DNA from: Campylorhamphus procurvoides
Taxonomy: Eukaryota; Chordata; Aves; Passeriformes; Dendrocolaptidae
Length of the DNA: 64,000 nucleotides
Assembly (NCBI GenBank): GCA_013396655.1
Contig: WBMV01004231.1
Location: 186,001 to 250,000, forward strand
Direction: 5' to 3'
Position 1 is the stretch's first letter, and every line of letters starts with the position of its first letter. The position numbers were made by a program, and so were the translations under genes. A model generated the notes under the pieces. It did not search any database. It was not told where the DNA came from and was given only the letters and a program-made list of their open reading frames with translations. This document shows positions 39,901-51,905 of this stretch, piece by piece.

Positions 39901-42761
39901 GAAATTTCTACAAAAAGGCCATTGAAAAAGCTCTTAAAAACATTTGTAAATGAAGAGAAAGAACCCTAAAATTTACAAAACATCTGTCATCATAGCATAA
40001 TTTTGAAATAATCAGGTCAAATAAGCTGTTCTTTCCATTTAAACAAAGGGATTACATAAAAAAAATGGTGACACGAAACATCTTTGGCCAATTGCAGTAA
40101 TAATAAAAATAGTAAGAAGAATCAAATGTGCTTTATTGCAAGGAAGAAATGTTATCACTCCAATTACCTATATAGGAGATTTGAAGAAATCCTAATAGGA
40201 AACGATTTAAGTGTAGCTGTGCAGATATTATTTGAAACTAGATGTAATCAGTTACCAACAATGCTTAGTACAGCTTAATTAAGGGCTGAAGAACAGGAAT
40301 TCTCTAGGGGGTCTGTCTCCACTAGTGTTCAGGGACATCCTATAACTCTAGGTAATTGAATAGCAATTAACTTGAGTTAATGAACATGCATTCTTGGGAA
40401 GACACACAACAGTTAATGGATCAGCCTGGAATGAACCACAATTAAACACACACACGTTTGTTTTGCTGAACAAGCATCTACTGAATGTCCACACTACAAT
40501 ACATAAGGCTATTAATTAATTTGAATTAAGAGGCATTCATCTCTACTCCCATTTTAACTGAAAGACATTCTGTAGATAATCCAAGGACAGCTGTTGATGT
40601 TTCATGGCTATGCCTATTAAAGATATTGCCCCTATTTACCATGGCACAAGCTTTTGTTAACTACGGGTCTTTAAAACAATGTGAGCAATAAGCAGGATTT
40701 GGGAGTCTATGAGGTGGAATTCATGTTACATTAGAGAACTAATTGAACTAAGGGGGAGACTGGCTTTCTCCAATATTTCAGGCAACATGGAGGAGAAAGG
40801 CCATTTCGGCAATGCCATGTCCACTCTCCCCTTTCACATGTTCCAGAGGTGAACACTTGGACACAGGCAGCAACTAACCCCTGAGTCAGTGCTTTTGTCA
40901 GCTGAAAGAGAACCTGGTTGTCACATGTTTTCTCTTTGTTCAGAAAAGCAAAGGCACTTTTATGCCAAAATTCCTTTAGTGATTGTGGGGACAGATAAGA
41001 TGTTTCTTGGAACTTGAAGAACACAAATATTTGAATGCACTCCCAAATGCAGATAGGAGCCAAAAACTTGGAGAGCTTACAGATTTAAGTAACTTTTTTG
41101 AAGGATTTATAGGGAGCTTAACCAGATACTAATAATGTACAAATTCAAAGGAAAACTTAGGAAGTACATGTATAAGTAAGTTGTTTGCATCATCCAAAAG
41201 TTAAGTAAATAAAGTTGTATTTTTTCTGTGATTTAGAAATCTCTGCCTCACTCTATCAAACAAGAAGTTCTTTAGAAACCATCACAAGATCCAGCAGAAA
41301 AAGGAAACTAAATTTAAAGTCAGAAGCTATGCAGGAAAAAAAATTACTTTTGATGATATAGAAAAGTCAAGCTCAGTTTATTCAGTGTAAATGAGAAACT
41401 GTTTCAAGATTCCTCTGAGAGGTTGGTGCACCCACAGACCAGGCTTGTTTGTTCAATGGCAGCTGCATTTACTCTTCATAGCCTTTTTTAAGTAAAATGT
41501 AGTTTCCCTGGAAAAGGATGGCAGGTAATGAAATGATGACAAGAGACCTGTGGGAAATGAAATAGCTGAAGGCTCATATCGGTAAATTTGTACTCTACAA
41601 TGCAGTTTTGTGTCGGGAGCCACAAGGTCACTTGTTTAGAGCTCAGTGAAGTGTTGCAGCGGTGGAGTTTCAGCTCCTGTACATTGGGTATTTCTGTGGA
41701 CACAGGGCAGGGCTGGGCAGATGGACCTGTGTTGGATTGGGTCCCTCAGACAGGGTTGGCAGGGATGCCCACGGAAGGTCTGCAGAAAAACAGAGGCTTT
41801 GATGCTGCTGAGCCCTGCTGAGCTCTATGGATGCCTTGGAGGAGCAGTGTCACCCTTCCCACCCATCGCTCAGCCCTCTCCCACCTCCAATGCATGTAGG
41901 CCAAGCCCTTGGGATGTGGCCCCCAAATTCACCCCAGAGAGCCTGAGAGTCCTGTGTGGCCATGGGTAGGTGTGCCAGTGGTCCAGGAGAGGACCATCTT
42001 GGGCACGCACCTTTCAACACCTCTGCAGAGCTTGTGTGACAAATGCCAGCCAAAAGGATCCATCCAAAAGTCCAGATGTTTGGATTCTGTTCATCTTGAG
42101 ACATGAGTTATGGTGGGGGGAGAAAAAAAATTAGCAGTCCTCTTTAGTGTCAGAGTAAACAAAGCAGTTCACAGGTGACAAAGTTTTGTTGAAGGTGACC
42201 TGGGTCCTCTTTGCACACCCTTGGTACTTTAACCTGTTTAAAATGGGCTAAAGAAAAGGCTCCAAATGAAATTCTGCTTTAAATTAATGCAATTAGTGTG
42301 TTTCATTTCAGCTACCTGCACATCATTCAGGGAGCTGTCTTCAAAGAGACAAATTAATTACTAATAAGAATTTTATACCCTGCTATTTTCTCTATTTACA
42401 GATGTTACTTTCCATCACTCTTCCAGAAATACTTAGTCTGGTATTTAACAAGTGAAGCTATTATTATCTTAAATTACATAAGATTTTCTTCCCCCATGGT
42501 TGTGATTGATGAGGATTAAAAAAAAACAAACTAAAAAAACCACCACCAACCACCCCCCCAGCCCCTCAAACCTTTAGCAGGATTCTAATAAACTCAATGA
42601 AGAGTTTCAGAGTAGATGTGGATGCGGTGACCAAGCTGAGGAAAAAAAATATATATTAAGATCAGAAAAATGCTGAATGAGAGATGTGTTTAAGTTGGAG
42701 AGATTTTATTTTGGGCTTTCCACAGCTTTACCATAAATTTCAATATTTCTATGAAATATTT
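36961..42761. other. Intron interior, no gene recognised
   Basis: AT-rich intron sequence with a short TGGT tandem run at 38177-38192. Around 40340-40560 ATTA-type cores cluster (CAATTAAC, AGTTAATG, ATTAATTAAT), which could mark a weak regulatory candidate. A GC-richer part at 41690-41990 has overlapping open frames without motifs. No transposon, RNA gene or exon was seen. Confidence 0.55.
42518..42566. repeat. A/C-rich low-complexity tract
   Basis: Poly-A runs pass into a CCACCAACCACCCCCCC stretch. It is low-complexity sequence with no similarity to a known element. Confidence 0.8.
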
Positions 42762-42809
42762 GCCCTATACATATCAGTATAAGGGCACTTATACTGATAT
42801 GTATAGGGC
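42762..42809. repeat. Perfect inverted repeat, 22-bp arms and 4-base loop
   Basis: The left arm 42762-42783 (beginning GCCCTATACATATCAGTA) is the exact reverse complement of the right arm 42788-42809 (ending CTGATATGTATAGGGC), separated by GGCA. Symmetry stops at both outer ends: T at 42761 faces G at 42810. A perfect 22-bp match is far beyond chance for adjacent arms. There are no flanking direct repeats that would mark a miniature transposon, and the stem is shorter than a normal pre-microRNA. A recent template-switch or foldback replication event is the simplest explanation; extrusion as a cruciform is possible. Confidence 0.95.
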
Positions 42810-45800
42810 GTTGAAAGTACTGGTTGTTAATGGGTTTGCAGCTGAATCCAAATTTTCTGGGTTTTTTGGGTTTTTTAGTAGCAGAAATACTCCCTGTGTC
42901 TATATAGTTAGTGTTCTAATGTTTATTTTCCTTCCGTTGAGTCTGCCTTTTGAGATATTCTTTTAGTTCTTTCATCATTTCACAGAAATTAAAATTCTGC
43001 CCAGAATAGCTCAGACTATCCATAAGTTATATGCAGAGGATTTTCAGCTCCCAAACAGATCTTTTCAAGTTTACTCTTAAAAAATGTCTTTAAAGTTAGA
43101 AAGACTTCCACTGGCACTTCATAAGAACTATTGGCTTTTTTCTTTTTTTTTCTTTTATTTTGGAAAGGATGTTGTTGACCATGAGGAAATACTTGAATAA
43201 GTCTTTTTATTTAATAGAAATATCCTGTACTTAGGCACTATCTTTTATTTTAACAAATTCTAGGATTTCTGACAAAGTCATGCAACATTTTGACCATCAG
43301 CATTTGCTGCTTGCGTTTGGTAACAAATGTTGGAAATAAACATTATGACATAATCTCTAAGCATTTGAGGAATAAACACGGTTTTCTCAGGAATGTCTCC
43401 TAGAGCCTACAAATCTTGGAACATTTATTAAAGTAAAACATTCTTGTCAGACATTTCATAACTTAGAAATTGTTTGATAAAACAGCAGACATCCCCTAGG
43501 AGTGGTCAGGTGAGCTGGTCCCCTTCCCCTTGTTAGACATTTTAGGTACCCTTTGAGGATTTCCTAGAGATACGCAGTGGATTGCACTGTTTGCCAAGAC
43601 TGCTCCAGTCTTTAAGGCCCCACCAATCACTGAAAGGAAGAAACTGGATTTTTTTTCTTTATAAAACCTTTAATGAGACATGATATGTAGCCATAGCTAT
43701 AGCTATGAACTATACATTTCTTACACTGTCAACAGAGACAAACTTGAAATAACCAATTAAAATAATTACCTATAATATTTGCATTAGTACCTCTGTGTCA
43801 ATAACAAGTCACTGACCACACTTAGTGTAGTTACTCTCATCAATAGTCCCATTCAAGGAAGATATTTAGAGATGCAGTATTTTACCCAAGTACATAAGGA
43901 CTTCCCAAGGTATCTGACAGCTGGCATTGAGTAATACATTCAAAAGCATATCCCTCATAATCCATCTCAATTCCTGGTTTATTACCTTTGCAACTTTCTA
44001 GCAGTTTTGTCAATATGATATTGCTTCTAGCAGTTTGAGGTTTTTCTTATATTAATATCCCAAATTTATCATAAGGTTCTAAATTTCCTCTGGTCACCAA
44101 AATGTCCAACTGAGCCATTTAAGCTCCCTGGAACTACATTTTTTTATCAGTAGCCTGGGAAAAATATTTTTTGCCCTATATCCCTGAGTGTTTTGAGATT
44201 AAATTTACTAACGTTGTCAAGTAGGTCAGTGATGAAAGCGAAAACAAGAGAGAGAAATCTTATTTGGGATTGAGGTGGATGGGAAGGGGAGGCAGCAACA
44301 GTGCTGCAGAGCTCCAACCCCACTGTCACAGCCACGTCCCAGACAGTGCAGAGAGGGACTGAAATCTCGTGGCTTCAGGCAGACTGAAGACAGGATCTGG
44401 ATGCTCAGCAAAGGACAGCCAAAAGGAAATACAAATGTTAGCCTCAACAGTTTTTGCTCTGTGCTTTTTATTCTTTTAGTGGACAAAAATGCCTTCTTTG
44501 GCAATTTTAGTCCCTAACCAAGTGCAGCTGTTGGCAATTATGAACCTATTAAAGAATCAGCGGTTCTTTTTTGGAAAGAAAAATCTTATCCAGGCAGTAA
44601 CAAGCACAGACTGCCAAAATGGCCAAAAAACTCTAAAGTCCAGGCTCTCCTCAGAGCCCTGTCTGGACCGTGATGAAGAGCTGAGCAGCCTCTGAGCCAG
44701 CCCAGCTCTGCTTGCAGAGAGATGTGTGGAGGAGCATCCCAATGCACTCCCAGCCACCAGCACTCACTGAGGGAAATAATTTCACCAGGTTCATTATTTT
44801 AACGTAGCCTGATGCTGTCTCCCATCTCCCTGGCTGCAAATGTGCTCAGTGCCAGCCAGGGCTGCCCTGTGGGACTAGGCAGCTGCTCCCTGCAAGGGCT
44901 GCATCCTTCTCCCGCAGCTGGTTTGTTTATTTTCTCTGCAAAGGTCCCAGGGAGCATAACCAGGGGCTTCTGCCAAAGCTTGCAGACACCCTCTGGAGAG
45001 CATAAACTGTTTAAACTGGTGGCCTCACATGCTCTGCTCGCCCTTGCTTGTTGTGCCAGGCTGCAGGGAGTGAGCATCATTTCTGACTCACGTTGGTGTT
45101 GCTGCAGAGCTGTGCCCAGGAGCAGCTCACATCAGAAATGCATGTGGCCTGGAAGGAGGTTCAAAGGTGTTTCATGGCAAAGGAAATCCAGATCTGAGAC
45201 ACTTAGTATTTATTTTGAAATATTTTGTTATTTAGATGATCTTGGAGCTAGTGGAAAAAAAAAAATTAAAAAACTGAGTTGAGGTTACACATAGCAGATA
45301 AATAAATAAATAACTGCAGGTTGTGAGTCACTGAATTTGTTTCTGCTGGTGTCATGTTTTCAAAAGGAGCAGGAGGAGGAGAAAATGCTAATAACCCCAA
45401 ATAAGGCATATTTCTGTAATGAAGGGGCACACAGATCTGTGTTCTCCACAGGCCAGAGCATGGCAGGAGCAATCACTTTCCTGTGGCTTTGAGACTTTCT
45501 GTTTAAAAAAGTATTTTAGGAAGCTGCTGTGTCTTGCTCTGTTGTCACTTGCCGATGCCAGCTGTATATTTTTGCATGCAATTCTTGGCTATTTCAGGTA
45601 ACCGCCTGACTTTCACACTCATAGTATTGTACTCCTGACTTCCAAGAGAATCTCTTGGCATCTGGCAAAAGTCCCCTATGATTCAGTAAACACCCACTCA
45701 ATAAATAATTTGAAATTAAAAACACCCCACACATGAGTTCTGGATACAGAAAGAATGCCTTATTGCCTTTGTTTTCCTCAAAAAGTAAACAGTAGGAAGA

Positions 45801-46635
45801 TTATTTCCATATTTTCAAGTTAGTTTGCAGCTCAAGTGTATAAGCTACCATGATGATAATTTTGGATATTACATCAGAAAGTGCTGTCTTGCAGAGGACT
45901 TCTGGATTTGGATTGATGACCAGCAAGTTCCTACTTCCCTTGTTCTAATAAACACTTTTGAATTCGCTTTAAAAAGTTATGAGGAAGACAAGGGGCATTA
46001 AGCATAATGCACCTTCTGGCGAGGAGGCAGAGGAATGCAAACCGCAGGGAGATGAGAGAGTATCTGGAGTCTGAATTGTTGGCAATTGAAAGTTGCTAAA
46101 ATTAACCTGTTGTTTCTCATGAGCAGGATATTTATAGTTTCTTAACTGCAGTGCCGTGACACAACAAGGTGCTAGAGAGAAACCTTGGTAGTTCTTCCCT
46201 CAGTGCAGCTGTCTCGTGTGAGTGCTGATGGGTGCCTGACTTTGTGCCTCACTTTCCCCTTTGAGGGTGTCCACGTGTGTGACCACACACACAGTACAGC
46301 ACCTGTCACGTACAGATGTGAGAGCACCTATAAGGTGTGTTAGGCAGCTGCGTGTTAGTCCTAATGCTGAATACTTCGGGGTCTGGGGAGGAAATCAAAT
46401 GCTGCTCATCCTCTGGTCCTCTGCAGCTGCTCTTGGGCAGTCATAGCCTGTCTCAAAGTGTTAGGGCAGCCCTGGGGACTTGGTTGCTTTTGGCTGGGCA
46501 TCTAGTCATGCCAACAAGGTGTGTTGGGGTTCCCTCCACATGCCATGGCTCCCTGCAGCACCCTGCCCACTCTGCCCACGTGGGTCCCACTGCAGCCTCG
46601 CAGCCACCAGCTGTTACAGAAGTCCCGCGTTGTCC
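42810..46635. other. Intron interior, no gene recognised
   Basis: Non-coding sequence with a 16-base palindrome (CATAGCTATAGCTATG near 43692-43707) and an (ATAA)n run. The 156-codon open frame at 44812-45282 (+) and its antisense partner sit in a GC-richer stretch and show no domain. I regard them as chance frames. Confidence 0.55.
45298..45313. repeat. (ATAA)4 microsatellite
   Basis: Four ATAA units in a row, preceded by AGCAG. Confidence 0.9.
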
Positions 46636-46779
46636 CTTCCCTGGAAGTGTCCAAGGCCAGGCTGGACAGGGCTCTGAGCAGCCTGGTCTAGTGGAAAGTG
46701 TCCCAGCCCATGGCAGGAGTGTTGAAATGAGATGATATTTAAGATCCCTTCCAGCCCAAACCATTCTCTTATTCTGTGT
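46636..46779 (+). mobile_element. CR1 retroposon 3' end
   Basis: A clear 3'-terminal CR1 fragment in + orientation. The order of landmarks is TGGAAGTGTCCAAGGCCAGG, then GCTGGACAGGGCTCTGAGCA, CCTGGTCTAGTGGAAAGTGT, CCCAGCCCATGGCAGG, a degenerate GAGATGATATTTAAGATCCC, CTTCCAGCCCAAACCATTCT, and a decayed (ATTCTATG)-type terminal repeat. This is the typical avian CR1 tail, 5' truncated. The moderate divergence suggests an old insertion. Short open frames across it are CR1 tail noise and not a gene. Confidence 0.92.
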
Positions 46780-49700
46780 TTTCCTCTGCCTGTTCCAGGG
46801 CCAGGTACCAGGTAGGTGTAAATTGGTGGAGCTATTTGAAATAAATAGATGTACTCCACAGATCAGATCTCATTCTTTGTCCCCCATTTGTGATAGCAAG
46901 GGACCCTAAACATACCCATATATTTTCCTTTATGAATAATTATTTTCTGGCAATTGTTCAAAAAGCAATATAAGCAATATACTTATTCCAGCCTCTCTGG
47001 GAGCAGTGCTTTCAGTTCTCTCATTTCTTTGCCGTCCCCAGAGCCTTCCTTGCTAACAACAATGTCATAGGCATACTGTAGATAAGTCTGGAAGACAGTT
47101 TAAATTATTTTTCGGTATGTTCTGATAGTGAAAGAGCAAAATCATATATTTTTGTGACAAATACAGCTATAAAAATTCAGTGGTGGTTCTTTAGTCATAG
47201 GGGCAGTCTCTTAACAATGGGACTATAGATTCCCCTTAATAGAGAGAATTTGATTTTAAAGTAAATTTCTTTTTGCCTACCTGTGCAAATAAATTGAATG
47301 TGGTCAATCTCCCATTTCATATTGAAAGTATGAGTCTTGATTTAAAACAAAAAAGAAATCATTAAAATAATTCCTGAAGTCACTCCACATGGGTATAGTG
47401 GAGTGACTTCAGGAATTATTTTTAAATACACTTTATTTCATGATATCTGTTTATTGGTTTGCCTGGCAACCCATTTGTTTTCTATTTGAATCCTGTTGCA
47501 CACCACTGAGGTCTAGGTTTATTGCAGCAATCTGTAGGCAGCCAGAAAAGATGCCTAAGTCACCTTGGAGGGCTCCACAGCAGCTGGCAAGGAGCACTTC
47601 CAGGGAGTGATTTGGGTGCTAGGTGGACTCTTGCCATTTTCTCTCCACTGACTGCAGAAGTAGCACGGGGTGATTATCGTCAAGTGCAGGCTCATCAGTT
47701 AAATGCCTGGTATTAGCTGAGTTGGGGCTCAGAAGCGATTAACTGAGGTGCACTGAAAATATTTGTCCCCGTCCACCCTGTTTTCTCCTGGCTTTTGGAA
47801 ACAGAGCAGGTAATAGTGGAGGAGCATAAATGAAGCAACTGAAAATAGGGATTCGCATCATGATTACCCTGCCTTGGAAGCTGATGTTGCCATAGCAGCG
47901 AGTTTATCACACAGGTACGGTGGGTTTGGAGAAGGTCAGTGCAACAGGCAGCTCCACTGCATTTCCCATAGTCTGGAAATGCATCTGCTGAGATGGAATA
48001 ATCAAATGTGCCCTATGGGTGGGACTTGAGAGAGTGGTTGCAGCCCTGATGGGTGTCTTTTTACCTGTGCTTTGGGGTATCTTGAGTGTCTGTGTGGATC
48101 TTGATCGGGGTTGAAACAAGACTGTGTTTTCATGAGCCTTATTTCTTTGCACAGACCTGGTGTTATTCTCTAATTAATGCCCTGAGTTCTTTTGGCATGT
48201 CCACATCAGACACAAATGACCCAATAATTTGCCCCATTTTTGAGAGCTCACCTTCAGAAACGCCACAGAAGTCTTGGTACTTTCCTTTTCACACTGCCAG
48301 GCCTTAATCTGCAACTTCACTGCTGGTTGGGGAAACTGCTAAATACTGGATTAGTCAGACAAATCTTACTTCAGAGTCTAAGTACAGAACACAAAAGGGA
48401 TCCACTAAAACAGAGAAAGGGAAAAAATATGCCTCCTTCTCTCTGGAAACTTCTTCCAACGCTATAAAGATGAGTGAGTCCAATCATCTTTGGTGTAATT
48501 TGAGGACGTGATGCCACAAAGGACATGGTGTCCAAGATCTTTATAGTCTGAAAACAGAAGTGTTTGTTCTATCTTTCTTTTGGTGATTGACAGGCTATCA
48601 TAATTAAGGAGTATTAGGCCATAATTTGCAAAACCTGTTTCTGCAACCTCTGCATCAGTGGATTTATGTGCTGATTTTATTATTAAATCACTTCATTAGA
48701 AAACTGCTTGTTCCTACGAGTATAAGAATCTTTTTTCCCACTTTTGAATGAGCACAAATTTCTGCAGGATGGGACTTTCCCCTTCTAGTTAGCGTAAGTA
48801 TGGTAATGAGCTAGACTAAAAAGGATGGAGAATTCACAGGACACATTTGGAATATATGTTGATGATAAAATTGAAACCTTACTATTTGCGTTGGAGCAAA
48901 AAAGCGAAAAGTGCTCAAGAGAACATGGCTCATTTTATAATGCCTCAGTGCCAAAGTGCTCTGTAACAAGGAGTTGGAGGCGTGAAAGCCAAGTTTCGAT
49001 CTCTTCCCTGCTGTACCGATGGAAAGGGAAATTATTACCCTAGAGAGGAATTCTGCATATGGTAGTTGAGTTGTAGTAACAATGCTGGCATTCACAATCA
49101 TTTCCCCAAAAGCTCTGCTAATCTTTTTCCCTAAAAAAATGTACTCCCAGATGGGGTGGCTTATTTCATAGGAATCCTGGTTTTGTTTGCCACACATGAT
49201 CATACATTGAGTGAACTCACAAGCGCTTTGCTTTGGAAAGAAATACCTCCTGCCTAAAGTAATTTCAGCAATATGCAGTAAATCCAGAGCTGAGCTTCCT
49301 TCAAGCTCTGGCTGAAGGATTTGTTTAGAAATTGTTCCAACACTAGTTTGGAATTGTTTCAAGGGATGAGATTTAGTTGCTTTGGTCAGTTGTAACTTAT
49401 TTGAAATAGTAATTGGAAAACCACATTTGGTCCTGTTCTTCCTGCTCATTAAGACTTTTCTCCTTAACTTCCACTAAAACCAATTCATCAGTGCCTTTTC
49501 TGAGAGTTTCACAGGGCTCTTTGAGTAACGTTTGTTATAAATGGTGTTGGCTCTGGTGAGCACTGTCAGTATGGAAGGAACAGATAGAGGGGAAAGGTGT
49601 TTTGGGAACTTGTACCAGGAAGACATCCTTAATGCCATCATGGCTTGTGAGCCCAATTGGAATGAAATAAAGATTTCTGCATCACAGTTCACTGCCCTAA

Positions 49701-51654
49701 CTGAGATGTGCTTTAGGTTTTTGTGCCCTTCTCATTGTATCCTCTCTTCTCGTCTTCTGCCTCTTGTTGTGCAGTCGTGCAGGGACCTCACAGAACCAGG
49801 AGTTACCCCTAGAAGGGAAGGGCTCTGAGCTTCACATGGGCTTCATTTGGGCTGAATTTCACATAAACCATAATGGTCTGCATTTCCTCCAGTTCCACAA
49901 AATTCCTTCATCAGCTAGAAGCCAATTGACCTTCCTGTAGCTATCACAAACTACTACATACCTATGGAAAGAACTAAAAGTGTCTGCATAGCTCGTACAA
50001 CTTTGACATCAGCTTCAGAGGTCTTTTTCCAGTGGGTGACTCGCACAGCTGGTCTTTGTTCATTCGGCTCCATGTCTCCCCGTGAGTGATGACTGCAGCA
50101 CCAGAGATTATTTAGAGGTGTCTTCTCACAGGCTGTTCCCCAGGTTCTGGATGGAGCCTTCTGCAGGGAGCTGCTTGCTAGTCTTGCTATTTATAATGTC
50201 ATTTTAGTGCACCAAATAGCTGCAAGGATTTTAGCTGTGCTTCATCTGTGTCTCCCTCTTTCCCTGGAGAGGGAATATATATTGTCTTGCAGTGATGCAA
50301 CGCACTTGGGGTCACCTTCCCTCACCCAGCAAGATCTCAGCACAGCAATCCTGGGCTGTGCCTACTGCCTTTAAATGCAAATGCTACCAGAAAGACATCT
50401 GACAGAGACATCTGAGCTCAATAAGCATAGGAAGAGGGAGATCAATGCCAGTTTGGGTGGGAGACCTCATAGTGCAATTCACAGCGTAAGCCTGGATCCG
50501 TGCACACAGGGATATGATCGTATAGGCTGTGTAATGTTACATTGGCTTGTTTTTCTCTGCTGTCCATACAAACCTGAGTCCATACAGGAAGTCTCAAAGC
50601 AAGGTCTTATGCCAAAGGAAGAAGCTGTCATTCTCTCCTTTTGTTGGGGTATAAGTTGCTCTGGACTGTGCTGTGTAACCACACCTAACTTTATAGTACT
50701 GGTTCTGCTGGTAGGTGTTTAGGCTTCTCTAGCCTAGGAAAATATTGCTGCCAATCCACAGCTGGATGCTGGGATTCTTACTAAGATGGCAAATTAACTG
50801 AAGCAAATGAGGAAAAGGAGGGAGGGAACATCCAATTAGAGCAAGTAGGTGTTTGAGGCCGTGAAGAACTGGCAACAATGTGGTCTGTACAGACCTTCCT
50901 TAAATCTCTGGAATCTGGAATGGCTTAATGTCAAGTCAGAGAGAGAGGAACAGCACAGAAATCTTCCCAGGAGGGGAAGAAAAAACCAGGTCACTTGCAT
51001 TTGCTGGGGTTTTTTTCTGACTTTGGATGTATTGAGCTGTGTAATAACTTGCACATATCTGGAAGCAATGCAGAGCACAGCAATCAATAATACAAGCAAC
51101 GATAATCAGGTGTTTCAGCCATCTGACATGAGCAGTCTCCAAAGATAATTCTCTCCCACAGGACATTGCTGAACATAACTTCAGTTTATTCCTAGCAAAA
51201 AAGTAAATGTTTACCTGCTGTGCAGACAAACCTTGCCAACAGTTTTCCTTCTGAAAACTGGAAAGGTATGGGGAAACACCTGCTGGTGCTGGTGTGGCCA
51301 GCGGGCAGCTGGAGCAATCTGTGCTCCCATCACCAGTGTCCTTAAAATCCTTAGAAAGGCTTCAATAAGTAGCAAATTTGGCCCTTTGTTCAGAAATTTC
51401 AGGAGAGCAGAGGAAGCACTGAAGAGTTTGAGGCTGAATTTATTGTTTGTGACAGACAAAGTGTCCTGGCACTAAGGGACATGGTCAATATGTGTCATCA
51501 CCACCTTGGTTCTTGACTAGGTTAAGCTGCAGTGTAAGCCCAGCCTGGTCTAATAAAGCTGTCCATTAATGGCAGAGAGCACTGAAAATTACCCCTGTAA
51601 CGTGTAAGCAGTTCAGATTGATGTGGCCTGTCCCACTTCCAGGTATTTGTTGTA
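46780..51654. other. Intron interior, includes a long chance open frame
   Basis: AT-rich non-coding sequence. It contains the inverted repeat at 47364-47422 and the longest open frame of the window (212 codons, - strand, 48811-49449). That frame shows no signal peptide, domain or repeat that I recognise. No transposon or RNA gene was seen. Confidence 0.55.
47364..47422. repeat. Perfect inverted repeat, 25-bp arms and 9-base loop
   Basis: The left arm 47364-47388 (ending CCTGAAGTCACTCCAC) is the exact reverse complement of the right arm 47398-47422 (beginning GTGGAGTGACTTCAGG), with the loop ATGGGTATA. Allowing one bulged T, two more pairs can form at the base. No target-site duplication flanks it and it resembles no repeat family I know. 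Perfect arms imply a recent origin, because old arms would have diverged. A 25-bp stem is short for a Drosha substrate, so a microRNA is unlikely though not excluded. Confidence 0.95.
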
Positions 51655-51905
51655 GAATTATAGAAAGGTTAGGCTGGGAGGGACCTTAAAAATCATCTAA
51701 TTCCAATCCCCCTGCTGTGGGCAGGGACACCTTCCACTAGACCAGGTTGATCAAAGATAACCTTGAACTCTTTCAGGGATGGGGCAGCCACAGCTGCTCA
51801 GGGTAACCTGTACTAGGGCCTCCCCACCCTCACAGGGGAGAATTTCTTCCTAATATCTAGTCTAAACCTACCATTTCTCAGTTTAAAGCCTTTACCACAG
51901 CAGTT
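51655..51905 (-). mobile_element. CR1 retroposon fragment, reverse orientation
   Basis: On the + strand it reads as the reverse complement of a CR1 3' region. AGAATTATAGAAAGGTTAGG (the remains of the terminal repeat) is followed by CTGGGAGGGACCTTAAAAATC, CCCCCTGCTGTGGGCAGGGA, CACCTTCCACTAGACCAGGT, CTCTTTCAGGGATGGGGCAG and AATTTCTTCCTAATATCTAG, ending near CAGTTTAAAGCC. About 250 bp of CR1 tail is present. The CR1 3' end is therefore on the left and the element runs on the - strand. The right boundary is fuzzy because the match fades after about 51900. Confidence 0.93.

Noticed and set aside
42762..42809. MicroRNA precursor
   Set aside because: The 22-bp stem with a 4-base loop is shorter than canonical precursors and perfectly paired. 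No flanking single-stranded or basal-stem pattern is evident.
44812..45282. 156-codon open frame on the + strand
   Set aside because: Antisense frames are open too, composition is locally GC-rich, and no motif, signal peptide or repeat was recognised.
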